From positions 1 through 64,000 of the forward strand of contig JALJCO010012873.1 of the NCBI GenBank assembly GCA_023101725.1: a stretch of 64,000 bases of DNA, written 5' to 3'. Both the position numbers and the translations under genes were made by a program. Below are positions 56,431 to 64,000 of this stretch, piece by piece (position 1 is the first letter of the stretch; each line of letters starts with the position of its first letter). A model generated the notes under the pieces. It had not been told where the DNA came from. It saw nothing but the letters and a program-made list of their open reading frames with translations, and ran no database searches. The DNA is from Atherinomorus stipes. Its lineage: Eukaryota; Chordata; Actinopteri; Atheriniformes; Atherinidae.

Positions 56431-57783
56431 GTGCAATTCGGGAGATTTTTCCTCGTATATTGGCTTTTTTCACTGCTTGTTATGATGTGTATCCATAGCA
56501 ACGGAAAAATTGTTTACCACCGTGATCAACTGTTAAAACTCTCCCAAATCAAGATTTTCAGCGAAATAACACGTCAAATCCCAGTGGAGTTAAGGAGAAA
56601 GACAAGAGGATGCAGGGCAGGGGTAAGGCAGAGAGAAAAACGGTGGAGATTTAAACCGTTTCTTCCAACTGTTGTGATGGGTAACGTGAGATCGCTAGCT
56701 AACAAGATGGACGAGCTCGAAGTGCTAACAAGGTCTCAGAAAGAGTACAGAGAATGCAGTATCATGTGTTTCACCGAGACTTGGCTGCATGAACACATCC
56801 CGGACTGTAATGCGTCTGTACACGGCTTCAAGACGGTCCGTGCGGACCGAAATATACAGATCAGCGGGAAGCGGAAGGGAGGCGGAATTGCAGTGCTGGT
56901 CAGTCAGCGCTGGTGTCATCCAGGACACGTTACTGTCAAGGAGAAGATCTGCACAAGAGACATTGAACTGTTAGCTGTGAGTTTCCGTCCATATTATTTA
57001 CCCAGAGAGTTTGCCTGTGTTATTCTGGTAGCGGTTTATATAATACCAGGTACCGCACCAGAGACAGCCTGTGATGTCATCAGCTCCGTCGTGGCTAAAC
57101 TACAAACACAGCATCCAAACTCATTCATAGCGATCTCTGGAGACTTCAACAACGTCTCCCTCTCTGCTACGTTGCCAACTTTCCAGCAGTTTGTCAGCTG
57201 CTCCACCAGAGAAAATAAGATGTTGGACTTATTTTATGCAAATACAAAGAATGCATACAGCTCCTCTGCCCTGCCTCCTCTAGGAAGATCTGATCATAAT
57301 CTGGTTCTTCTCACCTCCACCTACAAGCCCATCGTTCAGCAGCAACCAGTCATTAGGAGGACAATTAAAACCTGGTCTACTGAGGCTGAAGATGCTCTGA
57401 GAGGGTGCTTTGAGGCCACAGACTGGAATGTCCTCTGTGAACCTCATGGAGATGACATCAACACCATGACTGAGTGTGTGACAGATTACATAAACTTCTG
57501 TGTGGACAGCATCGTTCCAACAAGAACAGTGAGGTGCTTCCCCAATAACAAACCCTGGATCACCAGTGACCTGAAAAAGCTGCTGAACATCAAAAAGAAA
57601 GCTTTCAGGGATGGAGACAGGGAGTTACTGAAGACCACACAAAAACAACTGAAAACACAGACTAAGAAGTGCAAGGAGGACTACAGGAAGAAGTTGGAGA
57701 GCCAGCTCCAGCAGAACAACGTGAGGGATGTATGGTCGGGAATGAAGAAAATCACTGGCTTGCCAAGAGGGGGACCAGACTGA
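56431..57783 (+). pseudogene. Rex1-like LINE endonuclease part of ORF2
   Basis: The APE-type endonuclease is in one frame: MGNVRSLANKMDELEVLTRS (about 56678), CFTETWLHEHIPD (catalytic Glu region), GGGIAVLVSQRWCH, ISGDFNNVSL (about 57130) and GRSDHNLVLL (about 57285, terminal SDH motif). After the domain a basic linker (KKAFRDGDRELLKTTQ) leads to TGA at 57781-57783. The apparent start at 56431 is a GTG, so the true start is unresolved. The next base frame continues with GGLDRANELNMFFNRFSS. One indel at about 57780 therefore ends this frame artificially. Confidence 0.85.
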
Positions 57784-59396
57784 CGGAGGTCTGGACAGAG
57801 CTAACGAACTGAACATGTTCTTCAATAGGTTCAGTTCCCCCCTGCCGACAACCCAACATTCCACACACCCTCCATGAGCTCACAGCTTTCCTGTCCCACC
57901 TCCACTCTGTCACCCTGCACCTCAGTCATGGACCTGAACACAGCCTCATCTCCCTCCACATCAGGACAACCTGAGACCTCTTTGCCTCCACCTCCAGCCT
58001 GACTGTCTCATGTGACCAGGTCAAGAAACAACTAGAAAAACTGAACCGGAACAAGGCTGCAGGTCCAGATGGTGTCAGTCCCAGAGTTCTCAAGACCTGC
58101 TCAGAACAACTATGTCCGGTTCTCCAGCACCTTTTTAACACCAGCCTGAGACAGAACAGAGTTCCTGTGCTGTGGAAAACATCCTGTCTTGTTCCAGTCC
58201 CTAAAAAACCACAACCAGCTGAACCAAATGACTACAGACCAGTTGCCCTGACATCTCACATCATGAAAGTCCTGGAGAGACTCTTACTGGCTCACCTCAA
58301 CAAGCAAGTGAACACCTTTCAGGACCCATTACAGTTCGCATATCGTAATGGGCTTGGGGTTGAAGACGCCATCATCTCCTTGCTTCAGAGAGCCCACTCT
58401 CATCTGGACCAGTCAGGCAGCACTTTGAGGGTCATGTTCTTTGATTTTTCAAGTGCATTTAATACTATTCAGCCTGCTTTGCTATGTGAGAAGCTCCATA
58501 ACTTCCAGGTGGATCCCTCCACAACCACCTGGATTTACGACTACCTCACAAACAGACCACAGTTTGTGAGACTGAAAGATTGTGTGTCTGAGATGGTGGT
58601 CAGCAGCACTGGAGCACCACAAGGGACTGTACTCTCACCATTCCTCTTTACACTGTACACCTCAGACTTCCAGTATAACTCTGAGTCCTGTCATCTGCAG
58701 AAATATTCTGATGACTCTGCTGTTGTGGGGTGTATCAGTGATGGACAAGAAGCCGAGTACAGGGAACTTGTCAATCAGTTTGTGAAATGGTGCAGTAACA
58801 ATCAGCTCATCTTAAATACCAGCAAGACTAAAGAGATGATTGTTGACTTCAGGAGGAACAAGAATAAGCAGCATAGTCCTGTCTACATCCTGGAAGAGGA
58901 GGTGGAGGTGGTAGAGAACTACAAATACCTTGGAGTTCAGCTGGACAACAGACTTGATTGGAAATGCAACTGTGACTACATCTACAAGAAAGGTATGAGC
59001 AGACTCTTCTTCTTAAGGAAGCTAAAATCATTTAATGTCTGCAAAAAGATGTTGCATATCTTCTATAAGTCTGTGGTAGAAAGTGCAATTAGCTTTGCAG
59101 CCATCTGCTGGGGCAGCAGCATCAGAACCAGAGACTTGAAGAAACTAAACAAGCTGATCAAGAAAGCTGGTTCTGTGCTGGGGATAACTCTGGAGCCGCT
59201 GGAGCTGATCGTTCAAAAAAGAATGCTTCACAAGCTGATGAAGATAATGGAGGACACTTCCCATCCTCTCCACAACACGGTGAAGAATCAACAGAGTGTG
59301 TTCAGTGGGAGGCTGCGTCAAGTTCGCTGTAGGACGGAGAGATACAGGAATTCATTCCTGCCAGCAACCATCACCCTAAAGAACAAGACTAACTGA
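57784..59396 (+). pseudogene. Rex1-like LINE reverse-transcriptase part of ORF2
   Basis: The RT frame is open from about 57975 to TGA at 59394-59396, a second shift having occurred near 57940-57975. It reads LNRNKAAGPDGVSPRVLKTC, PVPKKPQPAEPNDYRPVAL, FDFSSAFNTIQP (motif A), STGAPQGTVLSPFLF (motif B), KYSDDSAVVG (motif C, YSDD at 58704-58715) and LGVQLDNRLDW. It ends SGRLRQVRCRTERYRNSFLP. YSDD replaces the usual FADD/YADD; both catalytic Asp remain. Over 470 codons are intact, long for a relic, so this part is little decayed. Co-linear with the endonuclease part, hence one original protein. Confidence 0.85.
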
Positions 59397-59408
59397 CTTT
59401 TTGTTTAT

Positions 59409-59440
<32 letters not shown>

Positions 59441-59510
59441 GTGAGCTTTTACAATACTGAATTTCCCTTCGGGGATGAATAAAGTATTTTTCATTTCATT
59501 TCATTTCATT

Positions 59511-59549
59511 TCATTCATTTCATAATGGTTATAATAATAATAATAATAA

Positions 59550-59580
<31 letters not shown>

Positions 59581-59590
59581 AAGAATAATG
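59511..59590. repeat. TTTCA / TAA / GAA microsatellites
   Basis: The LINE tail (TTTCA)n is followed by (ATA)n at 59530-59552 and (AGA)n at 59553-59586. Confidence 0.95.
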
Positions 59591-60131
59591 ATACATTAAT
59601 TTGATAGTGTCCTTTACATTGTGGGATCTCAAAGAATTACAGGTATAAAACTATAGAAGCAAAACAAAAAGAAAACTCATCTCATCTACTCTCGGATCTC
59701 CCTGAACGATGAATAATCCAGCATCATCTTCATCCCGTCTCTTCTCTGGGATCTCCAGCTAGAGAAAATCAGTCCGATGTTGGGCTTCACTCATCTCCTT
59801 GCCTATTTCTTCTCTTTCTTCCTCCCTCCTCTGATGACGTTGTCTCTCATTTCTCTGCTGAATCAGCCATGTTTCACAGTCACAACGACCAGCGTGTTGA
59901 TATCCAGTTGCTAGCGTGTGACACGGTGCTGTGAAACAGAACACAGCTGTCACATCTCATGCTGTGAAAAGATTGTGAAATATGATTGGTCAGTCCTGGG
60001 ACACTGCAGGACGATGATAGCTGCAGGAATGTCTGTGTGCCGTCAGAAGAACGGAGATTTAAAGTCAGAGTTCGGGACGTTTCTTCTGGGTGACGGAATG
60101 AGCACGACGTTTTCTGATATGATAAAGTCGT
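59591..60131. other. Unassigned sequence
   Basis: No gene recognised; a possible GA/TC-rich patch at 59800-59860. Confidence 0.4.
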
Positions 60132-60215
60132 TGCCCTGCGATGGACCGGAGACCGGTCAGGGTCGACCCTGTCTCTAACCCGGTATCTGGGATCGGCTCC
60201 AGTCCCCCAGTTTAA
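60132..60215 (+). mobile_element. 3' fragment of the SINE-like repeat
   Basis: gccctgcgatggaccggaga...ggtcagggtcgaccctgtct...gggatcggctccagtccccc is the 3' segment of the family seen at 23235-23950 (gccctgtgatggactggccacctgtcc). Confidence 0.65.
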
Positions 60216-61861
60216 ACCAGTAACTGTGCCACGACTTGTCTGTGTCACGTTTGGCTGTGATCGTTTACAGGGTGTCACCATGGTAACTGTGAAGTTAAAC
60301 TTCTCCATCTAAGAGTCATGAAAATGACTGACTGTGATGCAACACCTGTTAAAAACAAATATGCTGCTGATACTGATGATGATGATGATGAGCAATGCAG
60401 GACAGGAAGCTGCAGGCTGTTCAGCGGCTGAACATGTTTCCATAGCCCTTCCAAAGATGAGCTTTTATGTCGTGGGATTAAAATACATTTTTGAACGCAG
60501 TCTTGTTATTACTGTATAACAACCTCTGCTTCTGTTGTGAAAATAAAAAATATTCCACTCTCACACAACATCTTAGCTTTCTAAAAACTTCTTAAATCTC
60601 AGCTGTGCAGCAACTCTTCATCCTCTGATCCCTTCCAGATCAGGTTCAAACTCAATATATTGACATTTTAAAGAACCGGATACGAGCTACTGAATGAATT
60701 CGCCCACCACATCTGGTAAAAACAAACTTCCCAAGCTTCCTCCGTAGATGGACCAGGATGTTCTGCATCACTGCTACTCTGGGCCCACAAAGAATGCTCA
60801 TTAGTAAACCTACAGGGAGCACGCGGACTTCCTGTCGGCTGTCAAACCTGATCAGATCTTTACACAACAATCAGTTTGTGGGTTTAAAATGTAGAGAAAA
60901 TAAATACACTGTTTAAAAACTGTTGTATTTTCAGTCGTTGAAGACTAATTTCCAGGAAAATGTTTTTGGATCGGTACATGTCACATGATGACTGCAAAGG
61001 CTGCAGAAACAGAAATGGGCAACTGAAGCAGAAAAGTCCCAGTGCAGCTTCCAGAGGGGTTAAAAACAGCAAATATTTCCAGCTGCAGCATCAAAGTCAC
61101 GTAGTACTCAGGGTCCTGTTTTCCTCGTTACAAGCTTCAGTAATAACAGCAAATAAAGGCTGAGTACCCGAGCATAAACTCACCTGCAAGGTTATTGTTT
61201 TTAAATGAAACTAACAAAAAATTTAAAATAAAATTGAAAAAAACATTTAAGTAAACTGAAATAAAAATAAAAATGACAGTTTTTTCAGAAAACAATAACT
61301 AACTGTATTGTAAAACTAACTAAAACTAAGTAAAATGTTTCCAAAAACATCCTTGGTTTTAGTCTTTTTTTTTAAAAAAATTAATACATGAGCCTTTTGG
61401 TTTGATATGAAATCTATTTCTATTTAATTTGTTTACTTTACTCAACCAGTTTTACTCTGAGTGACTTTCTGATGATTTTGAGAGTCACACCAGACAAGTT
61501 TCTATAATTTTACCCCCAAAAACCCAAACAACAACAACAACAAACTTAAACTAACGCTGAAACAAAAAAAAAAAACCTAAACACATTGTTAAATGTTTTC
61601 ATGGACTCCAGTATGAACTGTCAGCATTGATGCACTTGATAGCCGCTTATCACTTCGTTCTGGCTTTATTTCTGTTGATTTGGGAACTGGCCAAACCCTC
61701 TTCTCATGTCTGTGCGTTAGTTATGTGTATGGCAGCCATATACAGCGTGACTTCTGGGTATTTCCTAAGTAGAATAAACAAAGATTGTTTTCACTCTCGA
61801 CCTAACCGGATGTGATGAATTTGGCAAAAGTTCTTAGATGTTTGCGCTGATCCATAGGTGT
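60216..61861. other. Unassigned; A-rich simple patch
   Basis: 61195-61380 has repeated aactaaaac/aataaaaat words of low complexity. The rest is unrecognised. The 60-70 codon frames here have no family resemblance. Confidence 0.4.
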
Positions 61862-62017
61862 AGTCTGCTTAATTTAAAGGGCCCATTTTATGCATAATGA
61901 CTTTCCAAAGTGCTTGAAATGGTCCTCTGACGTGTTTTAACTTACAAATAGACAAAAATGGCCATAATACACAACTTGGCAGTTATTAAGTAAGGGTTAA
62001 TGTGTGGAATGCAGGTC

Positions 62018-62073
62018 ATCGGGAAATACTGACCTTCAGGCCAAATGCAGCCCTGATGTCAGTATTTCCCGAT
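62018..62073. repeat. Perfect 15-bp-arm hairpin
   Basis: ATCGGGAAATACTGA (62018-62032) and TCAGTATTTCCCGAT (62059-62073), with a 26-nt loop. Confidence 0.9.
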
Positions 62074-62559
62074 AGCGGCTACGGCTTCTTGCAAAAAATA
62101 AAATTCAAATTAAAGTCTTTTATTTTTGCGAGGGTCAAATAACTTTCTGGTGTTTTACACTAAGAATAAAACATTTCCCCACAGTCGGGGCACTTGTTGC
62201 TTAGCAACGTTTGTTAGTTGAGTCATGGCGGCTGGAATTTAGGCGAGCACCAGCTATTTCTGGATGTTAAACTGGACATTTCCTCCTCTGCTGTTAGCTG
62301 TTTGCGTCTTGCCACTAGTGTTCTTTTTGTCTTTTTCCTTTTAGAGAGGGTGAATCCTTAAACTCGGGCTGGACCCAGTGCTCAAAATATCCACACTCGC
62401 CACAGATGTTCAAATTAATTGGGAAGTCACACATTTTTTTTCACAAGGTGTCACTCGCTGTTTTTGTTGCTGTTAAGTGACCGGACCACTTGCGATGCGG
62501 AGGGATATTAGGTTAACCGTAAGGCCTCGGGTTAAAAAAAGGGAAAATAGTTTTTGTTT

Positions 62560-62591
62560 CAGCGGTCATTATACAAAAATAATGACCGCTG
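62560..62591. repeat. Perfect 13-bp-arm hairpin
   Basis: CAGCGGTCATTAT (62560-62572), loop acaaaa, ATAATGACCGCTG (62579-62591). A small loop and exact arms make a stable cruciform or RNA hairpin. Confidence 0.92.
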
Positions 62592-62691
62592 GAACGTTGG
62601 GAAAACCCATTCAAGTCAACGGAGCCTTCCACAGCATTCTAAAGAGCCGTATGATAAGAGTCTTTAAGACTTTTAAATGAAGCATTTTTTA

Positions 62692-63014
62692 CGATCCGCC
62701 TCATTTCCACGTTTTATTTATACGTCACATGCTGATCACTCAGTCTGGAACTCCGTCCACTTCCATATCTGATTAGTATCCACTCTGCTTCAGAGACTGA
62801 GATGATCTTCAGAGACGAATGTACTAGCATGCTGTCCTGCACAACACCGGTAGACATGAGAAACAATGAAGCTGCTGCGGCTGCTCGTGGGACGCACCTC
62901 AGAGAGGAGGAGAAAAAAAAAAGAGGGTACGCGGTGCAGCTGAAGCACCGTAACTAAGAACAGATTTGATCGAACTATGACTCCTATGTTACATTAAAGG
63001 ATCTGATGGCAGGA
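62692..63014. other. Unassigned sequence
   Basis: Nothing recognised; A-run at 62914-62923. Confidence 0.4.
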
Positions 63015-63018
63015 GTAA

Positions 63019-63493
63019 AGGGACTTGAGGCAGGAATTTGAAAAAAAACAAACATGAATGACCCTTTTTTTCATACAAATGGGTGATGAAGCGCTAAATA
63101 CCAAAAATAACGTTTCCACCCATGTTTCTCTCCGTTGCCTTGAACAGGCTGTGTGCTGCAAAATGCGCTGCAATTTGGTGTCCAAATTTCCCGCGCTGCC
63201 CTGCGGACGTGACGTCAAATGACGCTACATCCGCAGTTTTGATGCAGGAAAAAGACGGTCACGTTAAATAAAAACACTGTAAGCGATAGTTATGGATTAT
63301 TCTGCCGTCAGAATATGATCTAGATCAACTGAAAGACACTAAAAAGTGTAACTACGGAGAGAAAGGTGAGTAAACAACATTATAGCTTCAGTTTGTGCAC
63401 GCTCCCGTGACGGCTTGGCTCGTGGCTGCAGTTACCTGAAGCGCCAATCGCGGCAGTCGCGAGTTTCGTTTCTTAATCTTGCCTCAAGTCCCT
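63019..63493. mobile_element. TTAA MITE family 1, copy C
   Basis: Ends AGGGACTTGAGGCAGG (63019) and CTTGCCTCAAGTCCCT (63478-63493). TTAA at 63494-63497 on the right, gTAA on the left (one base changed). 475 bp and co-linear with copy A, including gacgtcaaatgacgct and gtgcacgctcccgtgacggc. Confidence 0.88.
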
Positions 63494-63722
63494 TTAAGAA
63501 ATGAGACTCGAGAGTGATGCTACAGGTGCTGCAGGTAACTGCAGCCACCAGCCAAGCCGGCACGGGAGCGTGCACAAACTGGTTCTATAACATTGTTTAC
63601 TACGCTGATAAAGTCTTTTTCTTCGCAGTGCCACTTTTTAGTGTCTTTCAGTTAATCTGGATCGTTTGCTGACGGCAGTGTCTGAATCCACTGGAACCGT
63701 GTCCTTCCTGTATCAAAACTGT
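63494..63722. mobile_element. TTAA MITE family 1, copy D (inverted, partial)
   Basis: ttaagaaatgagactcg...agccggcacgggagcgtgcac...cctgtatcaaaactgtc is the reverse complement of the right half of copies A and C. It abuts copy C at a TTAA that belongs both to C's flank and to D's internal ttaagaaatgag. D lacks the first about 17 bp including the terminal repeat. It stops in the middle of the family sequence. Confidence 0.85.
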
Positions 63723-64000
63723 CTAGGAAGAGTATACATTGTCATCGACATCCGCAGGACTACTTACCCTCGTGCTGAACAAGACTCTGGAGCACTTTAA
63801 TATCTCAAGTGCAGCCGGACATCGGACAGGTTTTCGTTTCCCCCCAACTTTTATATAATGGAGTTCACCGGCGACTGAACCAAAAATGTCCATAAATATC
63901 CGCAAAAACTTGTTAATATTCCCCCATAGCCTACTGCTCGTCCAATGTAATCCAAGTGTCCTGAGTGGGTAGCATCCATAATTTACTTGAAACTACATCA
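63723..64000. other. Unassigned sequence
   Basis: No feature recognised up to the window edge. Confidence 0.4.

Larger units (their letters stand above)
56285..59510 (+). mobile_element. Rex1: Rex1-like LINE (Rex1/Babar, CR1-L2 group), near full length
   Basis: A 3.2-kb non-LTR element with an endonuclease region, an RT region and a 3' end gaatttcccttcggggatga followed by TTTCA repeats (59491-59520). FSSAFNT at 58446-58466 is the peptide encoded by the widely used Rex1 forward primer as I recall it. SRLFFLRKL near 58997 corresponds to the reverse primer site. An internal A-run (59412-59440) precedes the terminal signature. L2/Maui-type placement is the alternative. 5' end estimated. Confidence 0.75.
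61862..62691. repeat. Hairpin-bearing repeat-like region
   Basis: Starts tttaaagggcccattttatg, a string typical of fish MITE ends. It contains two perfect hairpins, 62018-62073 and 62560-62591. No opposite terminus identified. Confidence 0.45.

Overview
The window looks like non-coding chromosomal DNA from a teleost fish. It is AT-rich, carries no recognisable complete host gene, and is packed with transposable elements typical of ray-finned fish: a Rex3 (RTE-clade) LINE, a Rex1-like LINE, L2-type LINE ends, several Tc1/mariner relics, tRNA-headed SINEs, and many short non-autonomous DNA transposons (hAT-, PIF/Harbinger- and TTAA-type). Family names come from memory of motifs; no database was searched.

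Layout. 1-1.4 kb: a Tc1 element (minus strand) split by a 742-bp inverted-repeat element. 2.25-5.43 kb: a full-length but frameshifted Rex3 with a 16-bp target-site duplication (TSD). 6.2-6.7 kb: Tc1 relic. 7.8-8.7 kb: 5'-truncated L2-type LINE. 9.0-11.8 kb: a chain of nested and abutting MITEs. 12-19 kb: mostly unassigned, with a 41-bp-arm hairpin, two MITEs and a LINE 3' stub. 18.9-19.5 kb: the 'cctccgccaaggaggt' repeat. 22.6-24 kb: Tc1 relic, then a tRNA-headed SINE-like repeat split by a hAT MITE with a perfect 8-bp TSD. 24.1 kb: CA/TA microsatellite. 27.1-27.7 kb: TTAA foldback element. 28.7-30.4 kb: two repeats, one holding a 134-bp Rex3 stub. 35.4-36.9 kb: an L2 3' end split at a TA by a 1.15-kb DNA transposon. 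38.2-40.4 kb: a dense cluster with TTAA MITEs, a foldback copy carrying the first 47 nt of U2 snRNA, and a Tc1 relic. 42.3-44.0 kb: PIF-type MITE and a second SINE. 50.1-51.7 kb: a palindromic TTAA compound. 52.1-53.4 kb: hAT MITEs, two of them in tandem with three copies of one TSD. 56.3-59.5 kb: Rex1-like LINE. 61.9-63.7 kb: hairpins and a head-on pair of TTAA MITEs.

The elements do not form a pathway; the window records successive insertions. The order is often readable: Rex3 into an inverted-repeat element, hAT into SINE, CAG-ended transposon into L2, foldback into Tc1. The only candidate host coding sequence is a weak possible terminal exon at 49.85-50.10 kb, minus strand. The most unusual object is the U2 snRNA fragment inside a TTAA element at 38.8 kb.
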